Below, in pieces: positions 20,535-30,054 of a stretch of DNA of 64,000 bases. The position numbers and the translations under genes were made by a program. The stretch covers positions 744,001-808,000 of the forward strand of contig NC_007712.1 of NCBI RefSeq assembly GCF_000010085.1. The letters run 5' to 3'. The notes under the pieces were generated by a model, which ran no database searches, was not told the DNA's origin, and saw only the letters and a list, made by a program, of their open reading frames with translations. The stretch comes from Sodalis glossinidius str. 'morsitans' (GTDB taxonomy: Bacteria; Pseudomonadota; Gammaproteobacteria; Enterobacterales; Enterobacteriaceae). Numbering within the stretch: the stretch's first letter is position 1; each line of letters starts with the position of its first letter.

Positions 20535-21935
20535 TTAATTTAATTCGCGGATATCGGCGAAACGGCCGGCTACCGCCGCCGCCGCCGCCATCGCGGGGCT
20601 GACCAGATGGGTGCGTCCGCCGCGGCCCTGACGGCCTTCAAAGTTACGATTGCTGGTTGACGCGCAGCGCTCACCGGGGTTCAGGCTGTCGTTGTTCATC
20701 GCCAGGCACATGGAGCAGCCCGGCAGGCGCCATTCAAACCCGGCATCGAGGAAAATTCTATCCAGCCCTTCCGCTTCGGCCTGCGCCTTAACCGGACCGG
20801 AGCCGGGGACCACGATTGCCTGTACGCCGGCGGCAACGCGACGACCGCGGGCAACAGCGGCGGCGGCGCGCAGATCTTCGATGCGTGAGTTGGTGCAAGA
20901 ACCAATGAAGACCTTGTCAATCGTCACGTCGGTCAGACGAATGCCGGGCTGCAAATCCATATAGGCCAGTGCCTTGGCGGCAGAATTACGCTCTACCGGA
21001 TCGCTGAATGACTCCGGCGACGGGATGACCTGATTGACGGCAATGACCTGGCCGGGGTTGGTGCCCCAGGTCACCTGCGGCGCGATGTCCTGCGCATCCA
21101 GCGTCACGACTTTGTCGAAGCGGGCATCATCGTCGGATTTCAGCGTATCCCAATACATCACGGCCTGATGCCAGTCATCGCCCTTGGGCGCAAACTGCCG
21201 GTTTTGCAGGTAGGCGTAGGTGGTGTCGTCCGGGGCGACCAGGCCCGCCTTGGCGCCCATTTCGATCGCCATATTGCAAAGCGTCATGCGGCCTTCCATG
21301 CTAAGCGCGCGAATGGCGGAGCCGCTGAATTCCACCACGTGGCCGGTACCGCCAGCTGAACCGATTTTACTGATGATCGCCAGGACAATATCCTTGGCGG
21401 TAATACCGGGGGAGGCGTGGCCGGTCATGTCCACTTTCATGGTTTTGGCACGGCCCTGTTTCAGGGTCTGGGTCGCCAGTACGTGTTCTATTTCTGAGGT
21501 GCCGATACCGAACGCCAGCGCGCCAAAGGCGCCGTGGGTGGCAGTATGGGAATCGCCGCAGACGATAGTCATGCCCGGCAAGATCATCCCTTGTTCCGGA
21601 CCGATGACGTGCACGATCCCTTGATAAGGGTGGTTCAGGTCATACAGCTGCACGCCGAATTCCGCGCAGTTTTTCATCAGCTCCTGCATCTGGATGCGGG
21701 CCATATCACCACAGGCGTTGATGTCTTTGGTTTGCGTGGAAACGTTGTGGTCCATGGTGGCGAAGGTTTTGCCCGGTTGACGTACGGTGCGGCCATGGGC
21801 GCGCAAGCCGTCAAACGCTTGCGGCGAGGTGACTTCATGCACCAAATGGCGGTCGATATACAAAAGCGGCGTTTCGTTCTCCGCTTCATAAACCACGTGT
21901 GCATCATATAATTTTTGGTATAACGACTTGCCCAT
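20535..21935 (-). CDS. leuC: 3-isopropylmalate dehydratase large subunit
   Basis: 466 residues, as in E. coli. Iron-sulphur hydrolyase forming a heterodimer with LeuD. The three cluster cysteines are visible in GSCTNSR (about residue 347) and GCSMC (about 407 and 410). The active-site segments DHNVSTQ and [19 protein letters not shown] are present. It starts 5 bases after the leuB stop, within the leu operon. Intact. Confidence 0.97.
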
Positions 21936-21940
21936 GTTGA

Positions 21941-23035
21941 TTATGCCCCTTGACTGATTAACGCGGCGATAATATCGCCCATTTCACCGGTACCTACCGC
22001 GCTGCCGCCGCCGGCCAGGTCGGCGGTGCGGTGTCCGGCTTCCAGCGCCTGATTAACCGCGAGCTCAATCGCGTCCGCGGCGTCGTCCAGCCCCAGGCTG
22101 TAGCGCAGCAGCAGGGAGGCGGACAAAATCTGTGCCACCGGGTTGGCGATATCCTTGCCGGCGATATCCGGCGCCGAGCCACCGGCCGGCTCATACATGC
22201 CGAAGCCCTGCTCATTCAGGCTGGCCGAAGGCAGCATGCCCATGGAGCCGGTGATCATGGCGCATTCGTCGGAGAGAATATCGCCGAACAGATTCGAGCA
22301 CAGCATCACATCGAACTGGGACGGATCTTTAATCAATTGCATGGTGGCGTTGTCGATATACAAATGCGACAGAGCGACATCCGGGTAGTCCGGTGCCACC
22401 TGACTGACCACCTTGCGCCACAGAATGGAGCTTTGCAACACGTTGGCTTTGTCGATGGAGGTGACTTTGCCGCGCCGTTTGCGCGCCGATTCAAAAGCTA
22501 TGCGGGCGATGCGTTCAATCTCAAAGCGATAGTACACCTCGGTATCGAAAGCATGCTCGTGCGGACCGGTGCCTTCGCGGCCTTTCGGTTGGCCGAAATA
22601 GATGCCACCGGTGAGTTCCCGCACGCACAAGATATCGAATCCGCGTTCGGCGATATTGGCGCGCAGCGGGCAATAGGCCTCAAGCCCAGGGTACAGGCGC
22701 GACGGGCGCAGGTTGGAAAACAGCTTGAAGTGTTTACGCAGCGGCAGCAGGGCGCCGCGCTCCGGCTGTTCCGCCGCCGGCAAGTGTTCCCATTTCGGAC
22801 CGCCCACTGAACCGAACAGAATCGCATCCGCCTGCTCGCAGCCGGCAACGGTGCCGGCGGGCAGCGGGCTGCCCTGGCGGTCGATAGCCGCGCCGCCCAC
22901 ATCATACTCGCTGGTGGAAATGCGCACGTTGAAGCGCTGGCGCACCGCATCAAGAATCTTATAGGCCTGCGCCATGACTTCCGGGCCGATACCGTCGCCG
23001 GGTAAAACCGCAATATGGTAGGTCTTGCTCATCAT
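21941..23035 (-). CDS. leuB: 3-isopropylmalate dehydrogenase
   Basis: 364 residues from the first ATG; E. coli has 363. It oxidatively decarboxylates 3-isopropylmalate with NAD+. The N-terminus [23 protein letters not shown], and the metal-site region [19 protein letters not shown] are typical. Two adjacent ATG codons lie at 23035 and 23032; the first overlaps the leuA stop (TAATG) and the second matches the E. coli start MSK. Either way translation is tightly coupled to leuA. Confidence 0.96.
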
Positions 23036-24612
23036 TACACCGTTTCCTGCATATCCTGACTGTTGTTGTGTTGGTGCAGGCGCCGCAATTCGATACCGAC
23101 TTGCCGCGCGCGCCAGATAGTGTTCATCGAATTGACCATCGCCAGGGCGGAGGATTCGATGATATCCGTGGCCAGACCGACGCCGTGGAAACGGCGACCC
23201 TCATACTCCACGACGATATCCACCTGGCCCAGCGCGTCACGGCCGTGACCCTTGGCGGTCAACTGATACTTTTCCAACTGAATGGGGAGTTGCGTAATGC
23301 GGTTCAGCGCCTCGTAGACGGCATCTACCGGGCCGTTGCCGGTAGCGGCTTCGGCGTGCACCTCGTCACCGAAGGCCAGTTTCACCGAGGCGGTGGCGAT
23401 ATCGGCGGAGCTGGATTGCACGCTGAAGTATTCCAGGCGGAAATGCTCCGATTGCTCCTGCTGATTATTGATAAACGCCAGCGCTTCCAGATCGTAATCG
23501 AAGACCTGCCCCTTTTTATCGGCGAGTTTCAGGAAGGCGTCATACAGTTCGTCCAGGGAGTAATTGCTTTCCTGATAGCCCATCTCCTGCATGCGGTGTT
23601 TCACCGCCGCGCGACCGGAGCGGGAGGTCAGATTCAACTGCACTTCTTTCAGGCCGATGATTTCCGGTGTCATGATTTCGTAGTTCTGGCGATTCTTCAG
23701 CACGCCGTCCTGATGAATACCGGAAGAGTGAGCGAAGGCATTGGCGCCCACTACTGCTTTATTGGCGGGGATAGGCATGTTGCACAGCTGGCTGACTACC
23801 TGGCTGGTGCGGTAGATTTCCTGATGATGGATGCCAGTGTGGACGTTCAGCAGATCCTGGCGCACTTTGATCGCCATGATTACCTCTTCCAGCGCGGTAT
23901 TGCCGGCGCGTTCGCCGATGCCGTTCAGCGTCCCTTCCACTTGACGGGCGCCGGACTGAATTGCGGCGATAGAGTTGCCGACCGCCATGCCCAGGTCGTC
24001 GTGGCAATGGACCGAGATGATGGCCTTATCGATATTTGGCACGTGCTGATACAGGGAACTGATAATGCCGCCGAACTGATTCGGCGTGGTGTAGCCCACC
24101 GTATCGGGAATATTGATGGTGCGCGCACCAGCTTTAATGGTGGCTTCAACAATACGGCACAGGTTGTCGATCGGGGTGCGGCCGGCGTCCTCGCAGGAAA
24201 ATTCGACGTCATCGGTATAGTTGCGCGCACGTTTAACAGAGTGCACCGCCATTTCGACCACCTGGTCGAAGCTCTTTTTTAGCTTGGATTCCACATGCAG
24301 GGTCGAGGTGGCCAGGAACAAATGGATACGGAACGCTTCCGCCACGCGCAGCGCCTCGGCCGCGACATCAATATCGCGATCGACGCAGCGCGCCAGGCCG
24401 CAAACCCGGCTGTTTTTGATCTGGCGGGCAATGGTTTGCACCGACTCGAAATCGCCGGGGGAAGACACCGGAAAGCCCACCTCCATGACGTCAACGCCCA
24501 TTCTTTCCAGCGCCTGCGCAACCTGCAGTTTCTCTTTTACGCTCAGGCTCGCCTGCAGCGCCTGTTCACCATCACGCAGCGTCGTATCGAAAATAATGAC
24601 TTGTTGGCTCAT
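23035..24612 (-). CDS. leuA: 2-isopropylmalate synthase
   Basis: 525 residues; E. coli has 523. It condenses acetyl-CoA with 2-ketoisovalerate, the first committed step to leucine. An N-terminal TIM barrel carries DTTLRDGEQAL with the catalytic and metal residues, SVHCHDDLGMAVGNS (metal-ligand His pair) and SGIHQDGVLKNR. The C-terminal leucine-binding regulatory domain spans about residues 390-520. First structural gene after the leuL leader. Notably its substrate precursor would come from acetohydroxyacid synthase, and the neighbouring ilvIH is broken, so another synthase must supply it if the pathway runs. Confidence 0.97.
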   Translation of the reverse strand: MSQQVIIFDTTLRDGEQALQASLSVKEKLQVAQALERMGVDVMEVGFPVSSPGDFESVQTIARQIKNSRVCGLARCVDRDIDVAAEALRVAEAFRIHLFLATSTLHVESKLKKSFDQVVEMAVHSVKRARNYTDDVEFSCEDAGRTPIDNLCRIVEATIKAGARTINIPDTVGYTTPNQFGGIISSLYQHVPNIDKAIISVHCHDDLGMAVGNSIAAIQSGARQVEGTLNGIGERAGNTALEEVIMAIKVRQDLLNVHTGIHHQEIYRTSQVVSQLCNMPIPANKAVVGANAFAHSSGIHQDGVLKNRQNYEIMTPEIIGLKEVQLNLTSRSGRAAVKHRMQEMGYQESNYSLDELYDAFLKLADKKGQVFDYDLEALAFINNQQEQSEHFRLEYFSVQSSSADIATASVKLAFGDEVHAEAATGNGPVDAVYEALNRITQLPIQLEKYQLTAKGHGRDALGQVDIVVEYEGRRFHGVGLATDIIESSALAMVNSMNTIWRARQVGIELRRLHQHNNSQDMQETV

Positions 24613-24653
24613 GGTCGATCCTTATTCTGTTGGTTTCCGCACACGCCAGGCAT

Positions 24654-24684
24654 AAAAAAACCCGCGCAGTAGTGCGCGGGTTTT
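24654..24684 (-). terminator. leu operon attenuator terminator
   Basis: Minus strand: AAAACCCGCGCACTACTGCGCGGGTTTTTTT, a GC-rich stem CCCGCGCA/TGCGCGGG closed by a short loop and followed by seven T. It lies between the leuL stop (24704) and leuA (24612), the position of the leucine attenuator in enterics. Confidence 0.92.
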
Positions 24685-24703
24685 AATCTGGAGTGGCCCG
24701 AAT

Positions 24704-24787
24704 TCAGTTCTGAATACCGTGCACCAGCCTGCCGCGCATCAATTCTACGTGTAGTAGTAGGCTTAGTAGACGGATAGACTTGAACAT
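24704..24787 (-). CDS. leuL: leu operon leader peptide
   Basis: A 27-codon open frame beginning ATG TTC AAG TCT ATC CGT and ending TGA. Residues 7-12 read LLSLLL, and all five of these leucine codons are CTA, the rare leucine codon that slows ribosomes when charged tRNA-Leu is short. The tail GRLVHGIQN resembles the E. coli leader end GRPVGGIQH. An attenuator terminator follows 20 bases later and leuA after that. Stalling at the CTA run should favour the antiterminator and leuABCD expression. Regulation is inferred from this classic layout. Confidence 0.93.
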   Translation of the reverse strand: MFKSIRLLSLLLHVELMRGRLVHGIQN

Positions 24788-24829
24788 AAGTTATGCGCTT
24801 TCCATTAATGAATTCGGTTAGTAAGGTTA

Positions 24830-24858
24830 TTGGTACCGCATCTGGCGCGTGCTGTCAA
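24830..24858 (-). promoter_or_regulatory. Candidate leuLABCD promoter
   Basis: On the minus strand TTGACA (24858-24853) is separated by 17 bases from TACCAA (24835-24830), about 43 bases before the leuL start. The -35 is perfect, the -10 four of six. Confidence 0.6.
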
Positions 24859-24979
24859 CCGTTCATTGCGGTCGCGCGCCTGCTAAAATTGACTCACCGA
24901 CAAAAACAACCTGCCACAAAGAAGGGTCTTATCCAGTATATTATCTTGCCAGGTTGCGTCGGGGTAGCGTATTAAATAT

Positions 24980-25004
24980 ACCCTTTAAGGGTGCAGGGTT
25001 TTTT
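24980..25004 (+). terminator. Weak terminator-like hairpin in the leu-ilv gap
   Basis: ACCCT (24980-24984) pairs with AGGGT (24995-24999), followed by TTTTT. The 364-base gap between leuL and ilvI holds no gene; leuO, expected here from E. coli order, is missing. This could be a leftover of that transcript. Weak stem. Confidence 0.35.
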
Positions 25005-25151
25005 GCTCTTTGCCTGCATCATTAACAGGCGCTATCGTAATCGGCCATAAAATATAACTACACAGTATTCAGGGTGCTTATCTCACTGTCCCTCACGACA
25101 CCGGAAAGGCGTTCCGCTGTCGGCGTAACACTGTAAGCCTGGAGGCAAACC

Positions 25152-26830
25152 ATGGAGATGTTGTCAGGAGCCGAGATGGTCGTCCGGTCATTGATTGATC
25201 AGGGCGTTAAGCAGGTATTCGGTTATCCCGGTGGTGCCGTGCTGGATATTTATGATGCGTTGCACACGGTCGGCGGGATCGATCATGTGCTGGTGCGTCA
25301 CGAACAGGGCGCGGTACACATGGCCGACGGCTACGCCCGCGCCACCGGCGAGGTCGGTGTGGTACTGGTGACCTCTGGTCCCGGCGCCACCAATGCGGTC
25401 ACCGGTATCGCCACCGCCTATATGGACTCGATTCCCTTGGTGGTGCTGTCCGGCCAGGGCCGGTGGTGATCGAGCTGCCGAAAGACATTTTAAGCGCGTC
25501 GCACAAGCTGCCCTACCTCTATCCCGACTCGGTGACGATGCGCTCTTACAACCCCATGGTACAGGGCCACAAACGGCAAATCCGGCGCGCGCTCACGACG
25601 CTGCTCGCCGCCGAGCGGCCGGTGGTCTATACCGGCGGCGGTGCGATTACTTCCGCCTGCCATCACGCGCTGCGTCAACTTGCCGAACAGTTGAATCTGC
25701 CCGTGGTGAGCTCGCTGATGGGGCTGGGCAGTTTCCCCGGTAGCCATCGGCAAAGCCTCGGTATGCTGGGGATGCACGGCACCTTCGAGGCGAATATGGC
25801 GATGCATCGTGCCGACGTGATTTTCGCCGTCGGTGTCCGTTTTGACGATCGCACCACCAACAATCTGGCGAAATATTGTCCGGATGCCACGATGCTGCAT
25901 ATCGATCCGGCGTCGATTTCCAAAACCGTCACCGCCGACGTACCGATTGTTGGCGACGCCCGCCATGTCCTTGACCAGATGCTGGAGCTGCTGGCGGCGG
26001 GAGAAAGCCGTCAGCCGTTCGACGCGCTGCGAGACTGGTGGCGGGATATCGAGCAATGGCGCGCCCGCGCCTGCCTCAAATACGACAACAGCAGCGATAA
26101 AATCAAACCCCAGGCGGTGATCGAGACGCTGTACCGGCTGACGCAGGGTAACGCCTACGTGACATCCGACGTGGGCCAGCATCAAATGTTTGCCGCGCTG
26201 TACTATCCGTTCGATGAACCGCGGCGCTGGATCAACTCCGGCGGCCTGGGCACCATGGGCTTTGGCCTGCCGGCGGCGCTCGGAGTGAAGATAGCCTTTC
26301 CGCAGGAAACCGTGCTGTGCATTACCGGCGACGGCAGTATCCAGATGAATATTCAAGAGCTGTCCACCGCACTGCAATACGATTTGCCGGTGGTGGTGGT
26401 CAGTTTGAACAACCGCTATCTCGGTATGGTGAAACAGTGGCCCACCGACGATCCGACCCTCTCACGTATGACCATTCAGACCGTGGGAGACGAGAAGGTG
26501 CTGGAGCAGATTGAAAAGCAACTGCATAAGCTGGTGGACGTGCTGCGTGTCAGCGAATCGGGGCAGGGGGGTGGTAACCACGTTGAACGGGAAATTATGC
26601 TGGTGAAAGTGCAGACCAGCGGTTTCGGTCGCGAAGAGGTGAAACGCTGCGCCGAAATCTTCCGCGGTCAGATTGTCGATGTCACGCCGGCTATCTATAC
26701 CTTACAGCTGGCGGGCACCAGTGAAAAACTGGATGCTTTTCTCGCTACGGTGCGTGAGGTGGCGGAGATAGTGGAAGTCGCCCGCTCGGGTATCGTCGGC
26801 CTGTCCCGCGGCGATAAAGTCATGTGCTGA
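25152..26830 (+). pseudogene. ilvI: Acetohydroxyacid synthase III: ilvI and ilvH collapsed by deletions
   Basis: A good ribosome site (GGAGG, 25141) precedes the normal IlvI start (LSGAEMVVRSLIDQGVKQVF). After VVLSGQ the frame breaks at about 25463: some 54 codons present in E. coli IlvI are missing and the frame shifts, with P-V-V-I-E-L-P-K-D resuming. The second frame continues through the catalytic domain (CITGDGSIQMNIQEL, NNRYLGMVKQW), then at about 26440 jumps in frame into IlvH at PTDDPTLSRMTIQTVG and reads to the IlvH end (GIVGLSRGDKVMC, stop 26830). The IlvI C-terminus and the first 36 or so residues of IlvH are deleted. One Ile-Asp of the IDID in LHIDIDP is also lost. Not a functional enzyme. 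Confidence 0.93.
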
Positions 26831-27249
26831 ACGCGTCTTTCACACAGGGCTGAAGCCTGCGGTATCGGCTGAATGTCCTGCTTTACGCCGGGCGACAAGT
26901 TGGTGTCCTCCGGCGAATGATTTTGTTGACGCCCGGCTGAAAGCGTGTGCCCGGTGCCTTACCCCGGACCGGCGTGATGCGCTCTCAGACCCAATCCGTC
27001 GCGTTCCCCGAGCCCGGATGACGTGCTCTCAGACTTTCCCCGATCCGACACCGTGTGATGTTTCTGTTGTCGTTTGTTCCGCTGAAGATAGGCTATCAGC
27101 GACTTCAGCCGGAGGCTGACGCCGCTTCGGCACAGGCCGTCGGATTTTCGCTTAGCATTTTGTGCTGATAGTTGTAGCATGGTTGAATTCCCCGGTGCGA
27201 CTATGGATATTCGGGCAAACGGTTAATTGATAAGCATAAAGGGGTCTAT
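26831..27249. other. Intergenic region upstream of cra
   Basis: About 420 bases without a convincing gene, holding the cra promoter region. Two copies of GCTCTCAGAC occur 44 bases apart (26981-26990 and 27025-27034). AAGGGG at 27239-27244 serves as ribosome site for cra. Confidence 0.5.
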
Positions 27250-28254
27250 GTGAAACTGGATGAAATCGCGCGCCTGGCTGGTGTTTCGCGCACAACCGCC
27301 AGTTATGTCATTAACGGCAAAGCGAAACAATACCGCGTCAGCGATAAAACCGTGGAAAAGGTTATGGCAGTGGTCAGGGAGCATAATTACCATCCAAATG
27401 CGGTAGCCGCCGGCCTGCGTGCCGGGCGTACCCGCTCCATCGGCCTGGTTATCCCCGATCTGGAAAATACCAGTTATACCCGCATCGCCAACTATCTCGA
27501 ACGCCAGGCGCGTCAGCGCGGCTATCAGCTATTGATCGCCTGTTCGGAAGACCAGCCGGACAACGAGATGCGCTGCGTGGAGCATCTGCTCCAGCGGCAG
27601 GTTGACGCGATTATCGTCTCAACCGCCTTGCCGCCAGAGCATCCGTTCTATCAGCGCTGGGCCAATGACGCGTTCCCCATCATTGCCCTCGACCGTGCGC
27701 TGGATCGCGAGCACTTTATCAGCGTTGTCGGCGCGGATGAGGAAGATGCAGAAATGTTGTCCCAGGAGCTGAGCCAGTTTCCGGGGGATCACGTGCTGTA
27801 TCTTGGCGCACTGCCGGAGCTGTCGGTGAGCTTTCTGCGCGAGCAAGGCTTTCGGCGCGGCTGGGGGCAGGATCGGCGCAAGCCGGACTTTCTCTATGCC
27901 AACAGCTATGAGCGTTCGGCGGCGGCAGGACTCTTCGGCCGTTATCTGGAGAATAATCCAATGCCGCAGGCGCTGTTCACCACGTCGTTTTCACTGTTGC
28001 AGGGGGTGATGGATGTGACGCTGAAACGCAGCGGCCGGCTGCCCACCCATCTGGCTATCGCCACCTTTGGCGATAATGAGCTGCTGGATTTTCTGGAATG
28101 TCCGGTGCTGGCGGTCGCACAGCTCCATCGGGAAGTGGCGGAGCAAGTGTTGGAGCTGGTGCTCGCCAGCCTCGACGAGCCCCACCGGCCCAAGCCGGGT
28201 CTGACGCGTATACGCCGCAGCCTGTTCCGGCGCGGTCAGCTTAGCCGTAATTAA
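27250..28254 (+). CDS. cra: Catabolite repressor-activator Cra (FruR)
   Basis: 334 residues, same as E. coli. LacI-family regulator that senses fructose phosphates and switches between glycolysis and gluconeogenesis. The N-terminal helix-turn-helix (residues 1-30, LDEIARLAGVSRTTASYVIN) is essentially identical to E. coli, and the effector-binding core follows. Translation begins at GTG (27250). It keeps the E. coli position after ilvH although ilvIH itself is broken. Intact. Confidence 0.96.
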   Translation: MKLDEIARLAGVSRTTASYVINGKAKQYRVSDKTVEKVMAVVREHNYHPNAVAAGLRAGRTRSIGLVIPDLENTSYTRIANYLERQARQRGYQLLIACSEDQPDNEMRCVEHLLQRQVDAIIVSTALPPEHPFYQRWANDAFPIIALDRALDREHFISVVGADEEDAEMLSQELSQFPGDHVLYLGALPELSVSFLREQGFRRGWGQDRRKPDFLYANSYERSAAAGLFGRYLENNPMPQALFTTSFSLLQGVMDVTLKRSGRLPTHLAIATFGDNELLDFLECPVLAVAQLHREVAEQVLELVLASLDEPHRPKPGLTRIRRSLFRRGQLSRN

Positions 28255-28282
28255 CCCTGCGCCGCCGGGCCGTGAGCCCGGG

Positions 28283-28749
28283 TTACTGCCGGGACGGCGC
28301 TGAGGCGACCGGTAGCGGCCCGGTTACCCGGAACAACCGGCGGCAATAATCCAGAAAGTAGCCGTACACCACACCGAGCACCATAGAAGCTACCGCATTG
28401 CTGACCACCGCCGCGAGCAACTGCCGCCACTCCACCCCCACCGCAAGAAGAAGCGCCGCATAGACCGGTGATTGAAAACTGACATCGCAAGCAGATCAGC
28501 CAGATTCCGGGTCCAGAATTGTTTGGGCCCGTGACGTGACGCCAGACTCACTACCGCATCGCGATACTGGCCAAACGGCCAGGCGATAATCACATTGACC
28601 GGTATCGCCAGCACACGCGACGATAGCGATTGCTGCAGACTCATACCGGACAACAGGATTTCAATCGCCATCCCGGTAAAGAAACAATACACCACCAGCG
28701 CGAAGGTATCCGCCGTGGCACTGCGCAGACGAGATGTGACAGAAGACAT
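28283..28749 (-). pseudogene. alaE: L-alanine exporter AlaE, frameshifted
   Basis: The first part reads SRLRSATADTFALVVYC, LSGMSLQQSLSSRVLAIPVN and IIAWPFGQYRDA, clearly AlaE (149 residues in E. coli). After NLADLLAMS one base appears missing near 28475. In the next frame the sequence resumes SFQSPVYAALLLAVGVEW and continues to VYGYFLDYCRRLFRV and a stop at 28283-28285. Four membrane segments would be rebuilt by one base. A recent lesson in decay: both halves are otherwise well preserved. Confidence 0.9.
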
Positions 28750-29501
28750 GGGGTGACAGCTCCAGCGCAAAAAGAGAAGTAAAACCGGCCAAAGATGCAG
28801 GGGACGGAGTGATTTTTAAGGATTAATTTATGGAGTGTAGAGTACATCACTGCCTATACTTAGTTAACTAGTTAATAATTTTTATTTAAATAGTTAATCT
28901 CGTGATTTGTACCGATAAAATATCCGGGGGTCGTCGTTTAGGCGATTTCTCGCCGTCGGATAATGAAAGATAATGATAATCAAATGGTTGAGCTTAATGA
29001 TTTTCAGGGGCGGTCCTGATAGGTTTTAACTACCGCCGCGGTGAGAAAAAAGAATTGCGCCATTTTTAGGATTAGTCTGGCTATAAAATAAAGCGGAGGG
29101 ATACCAATAAACATCTGATGATAAAATCAACAAAGATTAGGGCATATAAAACTAGAGGTGTATTTTAAGCCATCGAACAGAACGCTTTCACCGGATCAAT
29201 ATAAGGCGTTAAAATATCTGCGCAGTATGAAAAAAGAGGAATGGTAAACCCTTCTGTTACTCCCCCCCTTGCTTCATCCGCCCTCGTGTCGCCTAGCGTT
29301 GTACCGCAGCCATGAAGTCCGTCAGACCTGTTTTTTGGCCGGCGGTGGTTTTGCAGGCGCGAATATTTATATTTTTAATCCAAACAGAATGACGATGAAT
29401 AGAGTGATGTTATTTTTAGCTTTTTTTCGTGATGTATTACATATTCTCCTCTCGAAGGGTAATTACCGACGTAAATAATCTCTTCTGAGTCATTTAGTCG
29501 C
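28750..29501. other. AT-rich gene-free stretch before the mra promoter
   Basis: About 750 bases clearly richer in A and T than the flanks, with no convincing gene. It contains the upstream region of alaE, a Fur-box-like site, and a 41-codon open stretch (29125-29247, plus) without a good start. That stretch ends YKALKYLRSMKKEEW and could be the tail of a lost gene. Confidence 0.5.
28969..28987. promoter_or_regulatory. Fur-box-like site
   Basis: GATAATGATAATCAAATGG matches the first 14 of 19 bases of the Fur consensus GATAATGATAATCATTATC, with another GATAAT-like hexamer 10 bases upstream. No intact iron gene lies beside it, so the target may have been lost. Confidence 0.45.
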
Positions 29502-29531
29502 TTGACAATGTTTTGACACCATTCGTACACT
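29502..29531 (+). promoter_or_regulatory. Candidate Pmra promoter
   Basis: TTGACA (29502-29507), an 18-base spacer and TACACT (29526-29531), immediately before the MraZ repeats and 63 bases before mraZ. This is the place of the major promoter of the division and wall cluster in E. coli. A second TTGACA at 29513 is an alternative -35. Confidence 0.65.
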
Positions 29532-29539
29532 CTTTTGTA

Positions 29540-29564
29540 TGGGAATTTGTGGGGCAAAGTGGTG
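29540..29564 (+). promoter_or_regulatory. MraZ operator repeats
   Basis: Three pentamers spaced by exactly five bases: TGGGA (29540-29544), TGGGG (29550-29554) and TGGTG (29560-29564). MraZ is known to bind TGGGN repeats of this spacing upstream of its own gene, so autorepression of the cluster is likely kept. Confidence 0.85.
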
Positions 29565-29593
29565 ATTAAGGTTTTTAAGGGGTAAACGGACGC

Positions 29594-30052
29594 ATGTTTC
29601 GTGGCGCAACCTTGGTTAACCTTGACAGCAAAGGCCGGCTCGCCGTGCCTACCCGTCACCGGGAAAAGCTGAATGAGGAATCGGCAGGTTTAATGGTGTG
29701 TACCATTGACCTCCATCAGCCATGTCTGCTGCTTTATCCCTTGCCGGCCTGGGAAATCATCGAACAAAAGCTGTCGCGATTGTCGAGCATGAATCCCGCG
29801 GAACGCCGGGTACAGCGTTTGTTGCTGGGACATGCGAGCGAGTGCCAGATGGATGGCGCAGGCAGAATACTGCTGGCGCCGACGCTCAGGCAGCATGCCG
29901 GGCTGTCAAAAGAAGTGATGTTGGTTGGGCAATTCAATAAGTTCGAGTTGTGGGACGAACAGACCTGGTATCAACAAGTCAAGGATGACATCGACGCTGA
30001 GCTGTCGGCGGAGCTACCGCTTACCGACCGGCTGCAAGACTTATCGCTATAG
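29594..30052 (+). CDS. mraZ: Transcriptional regulator MraZ
   Basis: 152 residues, as in E. coli. Ring-forming AbrB-like DNA-binding protein that represses the mra (dcw) promoter. The N-terminal MFRGATLVNLDSKGRLAVPT and the second half with HASECQMDGAGRILLAPTLR are the two MraZ repeats. First gene of the cluster; its operator repeats lie 30 bases upstream. rsmH follows after two bases. Confidence 0.96.
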   Translation: MFRGATLVNLDSKGRLAVPTRHREKLNEESAGLMVCTIDLHQPCLLLYPLPAWEIIEQKLSRLSSMNPAERRVQRLLLGHASECQMDGAGRILLAPTLRQHAGLSKEVMLVGQFNKFELWDEQTWYQQVKDDIDAELSAELPLTDRLQDLSL

Positions 30053-30054
30053 CC

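Noticed and set aside
26981..27034. Two GCTCTCAGAC copies 44 bases apart as an operator or repeat array
   Set aside because: Only two imperfectly embedded copies, no third unit and no known binding motif.
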